A DNA stretch of 64,000 nt from an uncultured Clostridium sp. Its GTDB lineage: Bacteria; Bacillota; Clostridia; TANB77; CAG-508. The notes beneath the pieces were generated by a model. That model was not told the DNA's origin. It did not search any database and worked only from the letters and a program-made list of their open reading frames with translations. The stretch spans positions 1 through 64,000 of the forward strand of contig CAOKLQ010000003.1 in assembly GCA_948469315.1 (NCBI GenBank), given 5' to 3'. Below, piece after piece: positions 18,448-27,408 of the stretch. Positions within the stretch are counted from its first letter, which is position 1. Every line of letters begins with the position of its first letter. The translations under genes and the position numbers were made by a program.

Positions 18448-19566
18448 TTATTCCTCATTTTCAATTTCTGCATTGTCTTCAACGTTTTCTTGTTCATTTT
18501 GTGTTTCTAACATTTGTCTAAATTGTGTTTCTGATTTTATATCTATTTTCCAATTTGTTAATTTTGCTGCAAGTCTTACATTTTGACCAGATTTTCCTAT
18601 TGCTAAAGATAGTTGATCATCTGGAACTATTACTTGTGCAAATTTTTCTTCTTCATTTATATCTACTGCCATTACTTGTGCTGGAAGTAGTGCAGCTGAT
18701 ATGTATATTGATGGATCTTCATTCCATTCTATAACATCTATCTTTTCTCCACTTAATTCATTTATTACATTTTGTATTCTTACACCCTTTTGACCTACAC
18801 ATGAACCTACTGGATCTATATTTTCATTTTGTGAATATACTGCAACTTTACTTCTATAACCTGGGTCTCTAGAAACACTTTTTATTTCTATTAATCCTTC
18901 ATATATTTCTGGTATTTCAAATTCTAATAGTTTTTTTACAAAATCTGGTGTTGCTCTTGATACCATTACTTGTGGTGCACCTTTAGCTCCTTTTTCTACA
19001 TCTATTACATATCCTTTTACTTTATCATTTACTTTATATGTTTCTGTAGGAATTTGTTCCTTTGCAAGCATTACTCCTTCTAATTTTCCTAGGTCCATTA
19101 TAACTATTCCTCTGTCTGCTTTTTGAACTAATCCTGTAACAATTTCCCCTTTTCTTTCATTATATTCTGAATAAATTATTTCTCTTTCTGCTTCTCTTAT
19201 TTTTTGTACTATTACTTGTTTTGCTGTTTGTGCTGCAATTCTACCAAAGTTTTTTGGTACTAACTCTATATCCACTTTATCTCCAATATCTAATTGTTTA
19301 TTTATTTTATGAGCATCTTCTAAACTAATTTGCAAAGTTTCATCTTCTACATTTTCTACAATATCTTTTACTGAATATAAATGTGCTGCTCCTGTTATTT
19401 CATCCATCACAACTTTTACATTTTCATTTGCATCAAAATTTCTTTTATATGCTGTAAGCAAAGCTGCCTCTATTGATTCTATTAGATACTCTTTTTTTAT
19501 TCCTTTCTGCTTTTCAAGTTCTCCAATAGCTATAATTAATTCTTTATTATCTATTGCTTCTTTCAT
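18448..19566 (-). CDS. nusA: Transcription termination/antitermination factor NusA
   Basis: NusA binds RNA polymerase and nascent RNA. The N-terminal domain, the S1 domain (GEIVTGLVQKADRGIVIMDL) and two KH domains (DPVGSCVGQKGVRIQNV and LAIGKSGQNVRLAAKLT) are visible. At 372 residues it has the short Firmicute form, without the acidic repeats of proteobacterial NusA. It is second in the rimP-nusA operon. Confidence 0.96.
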   Translation of the reverse strand: MKEAIDNKELIIAIGELEKQKGIKKEYLIESIEAALLTAYKRNFDANENVKVVMDEITGAAHLYSVKDIVENVEDETLQISLEDAHKINKQLDIGDKVDIELVPKNFGRIAAQTAKQVIVQKIREAEREIIYSEYNERKGEIVTGLVQKADRGIVIMDLGKLEGVMLAKEQIPTETYKVNDKVKGYVIDVEKGAKGAPQVMVSRATPDFVKKLLEFEIPEIYEGLIEIKSVSRDPGYRSKVAVYSQNENIDPVGSCVGQKGVRIQNVINELSGEKIDVIEWNEDPSIYISAALLPAQVMAVDINEEEKFAQVIVPDDQLSLAIGKSGQNVRLAAKLTNWKIDIKSETQFRQMLETQNEQENVEDNAEIENEE

Positions 19567-19589
19567 TTCTATTCCTCCCTTAATTTATT

Positions 19590-20048
19590 TTACTGCCAAT
19601 TATAAGTAGTTTTCATAAGTGAAATACTTTTTCTTGGTATAATAATTTGGCTTTCTTCTATTTTTAATGTTATGTTTGTTTCATCATATTTTTCTAGAAT
19701 GCCAATAATTTGTTTTTTTCCATTAATTGGTTTAAATAAGTTTACTTCTATTTGTACTCCAATATTTTGCTTTAAATGTTTTTCTTTTCTTAAAATTCTT
19801 TCAATTCCTGGAGAAGATACTTCTAAAAAATATTGTTCTTTTATATAGTCTGCTTCATCTAGTATATCTGTTATGATATTGCTTACTTTTTCACAATCAT
19901 TTAGATCTATTCCAGTATCTTTATCTATAAATATTCTTAAAAAATAATTTTTAGCTTCTTTAGTATATTCTACATCATATAAGATATAACCTAAATCGTT
20001 TATTGTTTTTTCTAACAAGCTTTCTACTTTTTCTTCAATACTTGCCAA
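19590..20048 (-). CDS. rimP: Ribosome maturation factor RimP
   Basis: A 30S assembly factor of 152 residues. The family pattern LGYILYDVEYTKEAKNYFLR, DLNDCEKVS and FLEVSSPGIERIL is complete. It is the first gene of the nusA operon, with a terminator-like hairpin immediately upstream separating it from holA. Confidence 0.94.
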   Translation of the reverse strand: MASIEEKVESLLEKTINDLGYILYDVEYTKEAKNYFLRIFIDKDTGIDLNDCEKVSNIITDILDEADYIKEQYFLEVSSPGIERILRKEKHLKQNIGVQIEVNLFKPINGKKQIIGILEKYDETNITLKIEESQIIIPRKSISLMKTTYNWQ

Positions 20049-20077
20049 ATAAATTTCCTCCTTAAATTTAAGTATAA

Positions 20078-20105
20078 AGAGTGGGATTTGCTCCCACTCT
20101 TTAAC
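20078..20105 (-). terminator. Terminator between holA and rimP
   Basis: AAAGAGTGGGA and TCCCACTCTTT pair as a strong stem followed by T's. It is placed to end the holA transcript. Confidence 0.8.
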
Positions 20106-20195
20106 GTAATTTTATTTTGCTTTATGTATTATACCCTAAATTTCATTTAAAAGTCAATAGTTTTACAGAATTATTTTATATAAAAAACACTGTTC

Positions 20196-21218
20196 TTAAT
20201 TAATTCCACACAGTATAGTCCTTAAACCTATATTCAAATCTATTAACCCTTGTTTATAGTTTGCATCTAAATTTGTTATATCTTGCAAAATTTTTCTCAA
20301 TTCTTGTTTTTTAAAATATCCTGATTGTGTTTTATATTTGCTTGTTAAAAACGTCTGATTTGGCTTTAAATTTAGACTTTGTGCTAAATTTTTATTCTCT
20401 TGTATTGCAATTTTAGTTATATATATTTTTTTGAAATGATTATATAGTGTTATTAATATCTTTTGTATTGGTTCTTTAGAATATATTAAATTATCTAATA
20501 TTTGAATAGATTTTGATATCTCTTTTTTTCCTAAATTGTCTGTTAAATCAAATATTACTGCCTGTATTTGTTTTATACATAATAAATCTATATATTCTTT
20601 TTTTATTGTGCCATTTTCTCCTACATATTCTATTAATTTTCTTAATTCGTTTATTAGTATTTGCATGTTTGTTCCACAATTTTCTATTAGGTAGTTTATG
20701 TCTTCATTTGATATTTCTACTTTGTAGCTACTACAAATAGATTTTAATCTTGCTGATATTTGGTTTTGCTTTAGTTCTTCAAAATTACATATTATTCCAA
20801 GTTTTTCTATTGTAGTATATAATTTATTTTTATCGGAAATTTCTTCTATAAATACTAAAACTGTGGTATCTTTTATTTGATCTATATTTTCATTTATATA
20901 ATAATTTAATTTTTCAACTAGTTCTTCTTTTGCTTTGTCTTTTTTTCGTCCTTGTTTTTCAAATAATCCTGAATTTCTAACTACTATTAGCTTTTTTTCA
21001 TATCCAAATGATGGTGTTTGCATATTTGAAATTAGTTCTTGCACATTTTCTTCATATATTTTTATATAGTTTATTCCACTTACTTTTTCGCCAAATTTAT
21101 TTGCTATTTTTTTTGTGCATGTATCTAACAAAAACTTTTCTTCTCCATATAATAGATAAATGCTTTGTAATTCTTTGTTTTTTAATTCTTGTTCTAATTG
21201 CTCTATTTTTATTTGCAT
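20196..21218 (-). CDS. holA: DNA polymerase III delta subunit
   Basis: HolA is the clamp-loader delta subunit. The 340-residue protein begins QLEQELKNKELQSIYLLYGE and continues EKFLLDTCTKKI, with the degenerate AAA+ fold expected and a helical C-terminal collar domain (IQKILITLYNHFKKIY). Family recognition rests on the N-terminal LLYGEEKFL motif and on length. Confidence 0.88.
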   Translation of the reverse strand: MQIKIEQLEQELKNKELQSIYLLYGEEKFLLDTCTKKIANKFGEKVSGINYIKIYEENVQELISNMQTPSFGYEKKLIVVRNSGLFEKQGRKKDKAKEELVEKLNYYINENIDQIKDTTVLVFIEEISDKNKLYTTIEKLGIICNFEELKQNQISARLKSICSSYKVEISNEDINYLIENCGTNMQILINELRKLIEYVGENGTIKKEYIDLLCIKQIQAVIFDLTDNLGKKEISKSIQILDNLIYSKEPIQKILITLYNHFKKIYITKIAIQENKNLAQSLNLKPNQTFLTSKYKTQSGYFKKQELRKILQDITNLDANYKQGLIDLNIGLRTILCGIN

Positions 21219-21302
21219 GATTTTTTCCCTCTATTTATTTTTAATAAACTTATTTATTACTTATAAATTAATGTTTTAGATGTTAATTTATATTAATGGT
21301 TA

Positions 21303-21328
21303 GATAACAATCGGCCCCTACAGTTATT
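21303..21328 (-). repeat. Diverged hairpin repeat fragment
   Basis: AACTGTAGGGGCCGATTGTT matches the leader of the repeat family; the downstream stem is lost. Confidence 0.5.
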
Positions 21329-21352
21329 ATTCGTTATTTAGCATACCTTAAT

Positions 21353-21799
21353 TTATTCTTCTGTTTCATTATTTTCTAATTCTTCATCTTCTATTGTTTC
21401 TGATATTTCTTCTGTTTGTTTTAAAATTATATCTTCATCTTGTTTTTCTCCACAATTTGGACAAAATTTAAATTCTACATCAATTTCTTTGCTACATTTT
21501 TTACATTGTTTTCTGTCTTTTAATTCTAAAATTTCTTTTCTATAATCTTCTATTTCATCTGCCAATACATCTATTTTCATACATTCTTCTGTTAGTTTAT
21601 TATCTATGTTTATGTCTTCCTCTCTTATATGTTTTTCATAAACCTTTGCTCCAATTTCTTTGTATATATCGTTTATTTTTGCTCTATTATCATTAATTGC
21701 CATTCTAAACTTTGTTTCTTTAGCTATTTTACTTGTTTTTTCAGCCGCTCCTTTGTAGGTCTGACTTGCCTTTTTTCCTAATTTATCAAAAAAATCCAT
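21353..21799 (-). CDS. Zinc-ribbon protein with coiled-coil N-terminus
   Basis: The 148 residues have a helical, charged N-terminal two-thirds (FFDKLGKKASQTYKGAAEK). A C-terminal zinc ribbon follows, with two CxxC pairs (CKKCS and CPNCGE), and then an acidic tail. It has no signal peptide. Such proteins are common in Clostridia, but the role is unknown. A GGAGG-like site lies just upstream of 21799. Confidence 0.7.
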   Translation of the reverse strand: MDFFDKLGKKASQTYKGAAEKTSKIAKETKFRMAINDNRAKINDIYKEIGAKVYEKHIREEDINIDNKLTEECMKIDVLADEIEDYRKEILELKDRKQCKKCSKEIDVEFKFCPNCGEKQDEDIILKQTEEISETIEDEELENNETEE

Positions 21800-21897
21800 T
21801 TTTTCTCTTCCTCCTATTTATTATTATAAATAATTTATTTTAGTTTATTCATTTTAGTTACAAATTATATTATCATTGCCAATTTTTTTTGTCAAAT

Positions 21898-21926
21898 TTG
21901 ACTTATGTAAATAATTATTATATAAT
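21898..21926 (+). promoter_or_regulatory. Sigma-A-type promoter for the 21965 gene
   Basis: TTGACT and TATAAT with a 17-bp spacer, 39 bp upstream of the ATG. Confidence 0.85.
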
Positions 21927-21964
21927 ATCGTCATTATACAAAATAACTTCAAGGAGGTAATTAT

Positions 21965-22408
21965 ATGAATGCAAAGGATTTAAAGTTTAAACGGTATTTA
22001 GGAGATATTGGTTTTTTCTTTGATAAAGAAAACAACTACTGGTATCATTATGGTGATATTTTTATTACAGGTAAATTTAATATTCCGGTTAATATCTTTG
22101 TTGAGGGAGATTTAACAATTACTGGTTATTGTATAGTAAATGAACTTAATGTTACTGGAATATTAAATGTACATGAATATTTAAGTTGTGACAATTTAAG
22201 TGCATCTTATGTTCATGTAAGAGAGGATTTAATTTGCAAAAATGCTTCTGTTTACTGTGATTTGACTGTAGAGAACAACGTTGATGCAAAAGATGTCACT
22301 GTTTATGGTGATTTTTATGTTGGTGGCACTTTAGATGCTCATAATGTAAAAGCAGCTAAATTTTACTTAAAACATGCAACTAACTGTTATTCAATAGCAT
22401 CTATCTAA
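21965..22408 (+). CDS. Beta-helix-type (bactofilin-like) repeat protein
   Basis: The gene has its own promoter, an AAGGAGGT ribosome site and a terminator. The 147-residue product is built of short repeating strands (DLTITGYCIVNELNVTG, then DLTVENNVDAKDVTVYGDF). This is the periodicity of a small right-handed beta helix such as polymer-forming bactofilins or DUF583-like proteins. Codon 10 is CGG (AAA CGG TAT) and must be decoded without a shift, because +1 reading stops two codons on. It is thus one of the few in-frame CGG codons in the window. A scaffold-like role is an inference from the repeat pattern only. Confidence 0.7.
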   Translation: MNAKDLKFKRYLGDIGFFFDKENNYWYHYGDIFITGKFNIPVNIFVEGDLTITGYCIVNELNVTGILNVHEYLSCDNLSASYVHVREDLICKNASVYCDLTVENNVDAKDVTVYGDFYVGGTLDAHNVKAAKFYLKHATNCYSIASI

Positions 22409-22416
22409 TTTTTAGC

Positions 22417-22447
22417 ATTTTAAAAGTCGGAGTAATCTCCGACTTTT
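22417..22447 (+). terminator. Terminator of the beta-helix protein gene
   Basis: AAGTCGGAG and CTCCGACTT stem followed by TTTTTT, ten bases after the stop. Confidence 0.85.
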
Positions 22448-22455
22448 TTATATTC

Positions 22456-22495
22456 TAGGAAAGTTCTCCTAAAAAAGGAGAACTTTCCGTAGAAG
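22456..22495. terminator. Second strong hairpin after the beta-helix gene
   Basis: GGAAAGTTCTCCT and AGGAGAACTTTCC form a perfect 13-bp stem with an A-rich loop. It may serve the gpsA transcript arriving from the other strand, but the T-run is weak. Confidence 0.5.
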
Positions 22496-22563
22496 ATAAT
22501 TATGGGAATTATTAGAATTTCTTTGCGATTTCCATCGCTTAGAAATTCTTAAAATTCGTTTTT

Positions 22564-23547
22564 TTATTCACTTTTCATATCTCTTGTCATTAACATTTGG
22601 GCTGCTTTTTTAGGTTCTAAGTTATTATATAAAATATCATAAACCATTTCTACTATTGGCATTTCTATATTATTTTGATTTGCAAGTTTGTATGCGACCT
22701 CTATATTATCTATACTTTCTATTACCATCCCTACTTGTTTTTTTGTTTCTTCTAATGTTTCTCCTTTTCCTATTAAATATCCTGCTTTTCTGTTTCTACT
22801 ATGCTCACTTAGACAAGTTACAATTAAGTCTCCTAAACCACTTAGTCCATAAAATGTTTCTTTTTTTCCTCCTAAAGCAACTCCTAATTTTGTAAGTTCT
22901 GCAAGACCCCTTGTTATTAATGCTGCAAAAGAATTATCTCCTAATCCTATTCCTACTGCAATTCCACTACAAAACGCTATTATATTTTTTAGTGCTCCTC
23001 CTAGTTCTACTCCTTTTACATCTTTTGATGTGTATATTCTTAAATTCTTGCTTGTGTAATTTTGTTGTATAAGCTTTAGTATATCTTCATGTTTTGAGGC
23101 TATTACAAGTACTGTTGGAACTTCTTTAAAAACTTCTTCTGCATGGCTTGGTCCTGATAATACTCCTATTTTTGCATTTGGTATTTCTTCTAATATTACT
23201 TCATCTAGTGTTTTTAGGCTTTCACTTTCAAATCCTTTTGAACATATTATTATTGGCTGATTTGTTAGATATTTTTTATATCCTTTTACTATATTTCTTG
23301 TAAATTTAGATGGTGTTACATGAAATATTATTTCAGAGTCTTTTATTGCTTCTTCATAACTTAGTGTACATTCTATATTTTTAGGAATTACTGCATTTGG
23401 TAAAAATTTGCACTTTTTCTCATTATTTATTAAATCTGCTTCTTCTTTTTTAAAAGACCAAATTTTCACTTTATTTCCTTGGTTTGCTAAAGTTATAGCT
23501 AATGCAACACCCCAGCTTCCACTTCCTATTATCGTTATATTACTCAT
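22564..23547 (-). CDS. gpsA: Glycerol-3-phosphate dehydrogenase [NAD(P)+]
   Basis: GpsA makes sn-glycerol 3-phosphate for phospholipid synthesis. The nucleotide-binding motif is IIGSGSWGVALA near the N-terminus. The substrate-binding/catalytic Lys lies in GVELGGALKNIIAFCSG, and GLSGLGDLIVTC is the usual C-terminal signature. I chose ATG 23547 because the upstream codons ATG GAA GGA contain the ribosome site GGAAGGA. The acyltransferase gene plsY for the next step lies 1.2 kb upstream, separated by an esterase gene. Confidence 0.95.
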   Translation of the reverse strand: MSNITIIGSGSWGVALAITLANQGNKVKIWSFKKEEADLINNEKKCKFLPNAVIPKNIECTLSYEEAIKDSEIIFHVTPSKFTRNIVKGYKKYLTNQPIIICSKGFESESLKTLDEVILEEIPNAKIGVLSGPSHAEEVFKEVPTVLVIASKHEDILKLIQQNYTSKNLRIYTSKDVKGVELGGALKNIIAFCSGIAVGIGLGDNSFAALITRGLAELTKLGVALGGKKETFYGLSGLGDLIVTCLSEHSRNRKAGYLIGKGETLEETKKQVGMVIESIDNIEVAYKLANQNNIEMPIVEMVYDILYNNLEPKKAAQMLMTRDMKSE

Positions 23548-23566
23548 TTTTATTCCTTCCATTTTA

Positions 23567-24611
23567 TTACTTTCTATTTTTATTAATATATTCTATAAAT
23601 ATATTCCAATCATGTCTACTCAAATAGTGACTTCCCTCTCGTAAATGGTATCCTATAGACCCTTCTAAGAATTTTGTTCCTGAAATAGGATATTGATCAT
23701 TATGTACTAATCCTTTTTTATTGTATAATTCATATACAGAATTTATTGCAACACAACCAAGAAATTCGGATTTTGGATCTGCCCATATATCTTGACTTGA
23801 ACTTGCTATATATAAATTTCTAGGTACTATTAATGATAACAAATAATGTTGATCAAATGGTAACATCTCCTCATTATTTGAATATTTACTATAATTAGTA
23901 CAAAACCAATAAGGAAACCTTTCACATATACATTTTACATTCTCTCCTACTTTATTTCGACTTAATGAAGATCCACTTTGTCCTGAATTATTAGAAATAG
24001 TATATTTAAATCTTTCATCAAATGCACCAGTTAATAATGCAGTTTTTCCTAATCTAGAATGTCCTACTATTGCAATATTATCTTTGTCAATTTCATCCAA
24101 AGTTTGTATATAGTCCATCACATGCATAGCTGCCCATGACCACAATAATATTTTTCCAAAATTTCTTTGTTTTTCATTTTTATAGAAAAACTTACTTAAA
24201 CCATTTGAAAAATCATTATTATCTAAAGTAATATCTTCATAACAAAAAGATATTATGGCATATCCTTGATCACAAATTTCTTCAACTGGAAGGTATTTAT
24301 TTGGAAATGAATCATAGAAACTAATATATAAAAATGTTGGACAAGGTCTATCTTGCTTTGGAATGGCTATATTTACTGGAAATGAGAATTTTTCATCTTT
24401 CATATTTAATGTTAGCAATACCTTTTTATAAATCGCTGTTCCTCTACAATAGTTATTAATATCTTCCTCTAATATCTTTATACTTATAGGTATATGGTTT
24501 TCTGGAAAATATCCATATTCTTCTTTATTTAATATGTCTTTTATTTCATTTTTTCTTTTTTCCCAGTTTTCTTTATTTTTTACTTCTTTTTTTTAGTTCC
24601 TCTTTTATCAT
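23567..24611 (-). CDS. Alpha/beta hydrolase (CE15-like esterase), frame broken in an A8 tract
   Basis: The core GHSRLGKTALLTGAFDERF holds the nucleophile Ser in G-H-S-R-L-G. This pattern, with the following SGQSGSSLSR segment, is typical of glucuronoyl esterase (CE15)-type and related hydrolases acting on plant polysaccharide. The RBS-preceded ATG is at 24611, but that frame stops after 12 codons. The stretch CT-A8-GAAG (24587-24594) has one A too many: with seven A's the N-terminus reads through NWEKRRNEIKDIL into the catalytic core, 347 residues in all. This break is not at a CGG. It may be a real frameshift, a slippage or phase-variation site, or an assembly error. No signal peptide is visible. 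Confidence 0.7.
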
Positions 24612-24697
24612 ATTAACTCCTATTATTTATTAAATAAAACATAAATTCAAATATTTATAAGATTATTTAATTCTTTCATTTTATATTATATTTTATA

Positions 24698-24730
24698 GGA
24701 CGTAGCACGCCACGTCCCTACAATGTTTGA
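24698..24730 (-). repeat. Hairpin repeat copy
   Basis: Reads TCAAACATTGTAGGGACGT with the arms GGACGTGGC and GCTACGTCC, which pair with one G-U. It is in direct tandem with the copy at 24755. Confidence 0.8.
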
Positions 24731-24754
24731 TTTTAGTTTATTTGTTTGTTCATA

Positions 24755-24793
24755 GACGGGTCGCAGTTCGTCACGACCCCTACATTATTTGAG
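24755..24793 (-). repeat. Hairpin repeat copy
   Basis: Reads TCAAATAATGTAGGGGTCG and closes with CGACCCGTC. It shows the same leader as the in-frame prmC copy. Confidence 0.8.
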
Positions 24794-24795
24794 AT

Positions 24796-25437
24796 TTATT
24801 TTTTATTAAACGATAATTTATTTTCTGTTCCATTCATTATTCTTTTTATATTCTCTCTATGGTTAAAACATACTATTATTGCTAAAATCACACTAAATAT
24901 AAAATAACCTTTTCCTTCTACTATATAGTGAGTATGTATAAATAGTGTTAATACTGGAAATAGTATTGCTGCTGATATTGATCCTAGTGATACCATTTTA
25001 GTTAATGCCATCAATGAAATCGCAAATATTAGACATATTAGGCCTATTTGCCAATTTGTCATAAGTAATACTCCTAAAGATGTTGCTACACCTTTACCTC
25101 CTCTAAATTCAAAAAATATTGGAAATGTGTGACCTAGAACTACTGCTATTGCTGCTATTTGTACTAAGACGCTTTGTCCTTCAAATTCTTTTATGCACTT
25201 TCCTACTATAATTGCTATTAAAATTGAGACTATCCCCTTTAATATATCACATACTAAAGTAAGTGCTGCAGCTTTTTTTCCTACACTTCTTAACATATTT
25301 GTGCTTCCTGCACTTTTACTTCCTTTTTCTCTTACATCAAATCCTGCAAATTTTCTGCTAAATATTACTGAAAAATTTATACTTCCTATTGCATATGCAA
25401 TTATTGCTATTATTATATATGGTATCATTTTTATCAT
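24796..25437 (-). CDS. plsY: Acyl-phosphate:glycerol-3-phosphate acyltransferase
   Basis: An integral membrane enzyme that acylates glycerol 3-phosphate from acyl-phosphate. The family motifs are GSKSAGSTNMLR, GHTFPIFFEFRGGKGVATS, and FNHRENIKRI at the C-terminus. About five membrane segments are seen in 213 residues. Together with gpsA it supplies phosphatidic acid synthesis. Confidence 0.95.
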   Translation of the reverse strand: MIKMIPYIIIAIIAYAIGSINFSVIFSRKFAGFDVREKGSKSAGSTNMLRSVGKKAAALTLVCDILKGIVSILIAIIVGKCIKEFEGQSVLVQIAAIAVVLGHTFPIFFEFRGGKGVATSLGVLLMTNWQIGLICLIFAISLMALTKMVSLGSISAAILFPVLTLFIHTHYIVEGKGYFIFSVILAIIVCFNHRENIKRIMNGTENKLSFNKK

Positions 25438-25548
25438 TCCTTTCTTTTCTTAAGACAAGGGATATACCTTTTAACTAGGGTCATTTCTTCTCCAGATAAG
25501 ATATGTCTCGCTCCCCTTATCTTCTATTGATGTCATAACATTTATATT

Positions 25549-26874
25549 CTACTTATCTTCCTTTTCCCTCACAATAATTCTCACTGGTGTTCCTTCTAGT
25601 CCAAATTCTTTTCTTAGTTGATTTACTATATATCTTTGATATGAAAAATGAAATAGCTTTTTGCTGTTTACAAATATTACAAATGTTGGAGGTTTTGTAG
25701 ATGCTTGTGTTATATATAATACTTTTAACCTTCTTCCTTTATCTGTTGGTGGTTGTACTAATGCTATTGCTTCATTTAATACTTGATTTAAAACTGAAGT
25801 TGATACTCTTAAAGCATTATTGTTTGCAACCATATTTATTAGTTCAAATAATTTATTTACTCTTTGTCCTGTTTTCGCTGAAATAAATATTATTGGTGCA
25901 TATGATAAATATGAAAGTTTTGCATATACTTCTTTTTCATATTTTTCTAATGTTCCTGTTTGTTTTTCATATTCATCCCATTTATTTACTACTATTATTA
26001 CACCTTTTCCAGCTTCATGTGCTTCTCCTGCAATTTTTGCGTCTTGGTCTGTTACTCCTTCATTTGCATCTATCATCATTAAACATACATCTGAACGTTC
26101 TATTGCAAGCATTGTTCTTGCTACACTATATTTTTCTATTTTTTCATCAACTTTGCTCTTTCTTCTAATTCCTGCTGTATCAATTAACATATATTTTCCA
26201 AATTCATTTTTGAATTCTGAATCTATTGCATCTCTTGTAGTACCTGCTATATCGCTTACAATTACTCTATTTTCTCCTAAAATTTTATTTACTAAAGAAG
26301 ATTTTCCTACATTTGGTTTTCCTATTATTGCAACTTTTATGATATTATTTTCATCTTCATTTTCGTCATTTTGTGGAAATAAATCATATACTGCATCTAA
26401 CAAATCCCCTATCCCTTTTGCATTTGCTGCTGATATTGCATATGGATCTCCTAGTCCTAAATTATAAAATTCATATATATTAGTATCTACATTTGTTCCA
26501 AATTCATCGGCTTTATTACACACAAGTATTACTGGCTTTTTAGATTTTTTTAACATTATGGCTATTTCTTTATCTGCTGCTGTAACACCTTGTTTTATAT
26601 CTGTTAAAAATATAATCACATCTGCTATTTGTATTGCAATATTTGCTTGATCTCTCATTTGAGATAATATTATATCTTCAGATTCTGGTTCAATTCCACC
26701 TGTATCTATTAAAGTAAAATCTCTACCTCTCCAATTAGATTGACCATAAACCCTATCTCTTGTAACTCCTGGTGTATCTTCTACTATAGATATTCTACTT
26801 CCAATTATATAATTAAAAAAAGTAGATTTTCCTACATTTGGTTTTCCAACTATTGCTACTATTGGTTTACTCAT
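25549..26874 (-). CDS. der: Ribosome assembly GTPase Der (EngA)
   Basis: Two tandem GTPase domains are present. The first has GKPNVGKSTFF near residue 11, and the second has GKPNVGKSSLVNK near residue 184. Each has its own DTxG and NKxD motifs (DTGGIEPE and DTAGIRRK). A C-terminal KH-like domain ends the 441 residues. Der is required for 50S assembly. Confidence 0.97.
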   Translation of the reverse strand: MSKPIVAIVGKPNVGKSTFFNYIIGSRISIVEDTPGVTRDRVYGQSNWRGRDFTLIDTGGIEPESEDIILSQMRDQANIAIQIADVIIFLTDIKQGVTAADKEIAIMLKKSKKPVILVCNKADEFGTNVDTNIYEFYNLGLGDPYAISAANAKGIGDLLDAVYDLFPQNDENEDENNIIKVAIIGKPNVGKSSLVNKILGENRVIVSDIAGTTRDAIDSEFKNEFGKYMLIDTAGIRRKSKVDEKIEKYSVARTMLAIERSDVCLMMIDANEGVTDQDAKIAGEAHEAGKGVIIVVNKWDEYEKQTGTLEKYEKEVYAKLSYLSYAPIIFISAKTGQRVNKLFELINMVANNNALRVSTSVLNQVLNEAIALVQPPTDKGRRLKVLYITQASTKPPTFVIFVNSKKLFHFSYQRYIVNQLRKEFGLEGTPVRIIVREKEDK

Positions 26875-26978
26875 TTTTTACTCCTCTTGTTTTTATTTTT
26901 CTTATTATATTAGAAAATACATAAAAATACAACCTTTTTTTGACAGATTTTAAATTATAAATATTTAAAGTCTTATAT

Positions 26979-27020
26979 ACAAAAAACCAATTTAAAATTT
27001 AATTTTAAATTGGTTTTGTT
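26979..27020 (-). terminator. Terminator after rpmF
   Basis: AAACCAATTTAAAATT and AATTTTAAATTGGTTT pair perfectly, with T-runs in both directions, directly beyond the rpmF stop codon. Confidence 0.85.
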
Positions 27021-27026
27021 TTTATA

Positions 27027-27218
27027 TTAATTTTCTTCTGCAGTTTCTGCTGCAACTACTTTTCTACCATTGTAATATCCGCATTTTGTACAAGCTCTAT
27101 GTGCCATAATTGGTTCATGACATTGTGGGCATGTTGCTACGTTTGGTGTATCTAATTTCCATGTAGATCTTTTTGTATGTGTTCTTTGTTTTGACCATCT
27201 TCTTTTTGGTTGTGCCAT
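27027..27218 (-). CDS. rpmF: Ribosomal protein L32
   Basis: A 63-residue zinc-ribbon form of L32. It begins AQPKRRWSKQRTHTKRSTW. The metal ligands are visible as CPQC and CTKC. The RBS is GGAGG upstream of 27218 and a terminator follows. Confidence 0.96.
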   Translation of the reverse strand: MAQPKRRWSKQRTHTKRSTWKLDTPNVATCPQCHEPIMAHRACTKCGYYNGRKVVAAETAEEN

Positions 27219-27408
27219 TTATATTCCCTCCTCTGTTTTTTAAGATATTTATATATTCTTAAGTTTCATTTTTATCTTATTTTTACTTTAAGAGTATACT
27301 ATTTTTTTTAACTTTTGTCAATAGTCTGTAATCGTTAATTTTTTACTATAATATTATATTATTACAATTAATAAATATAATCCATTCATATAATTGTTTA
27401 ACATATTT

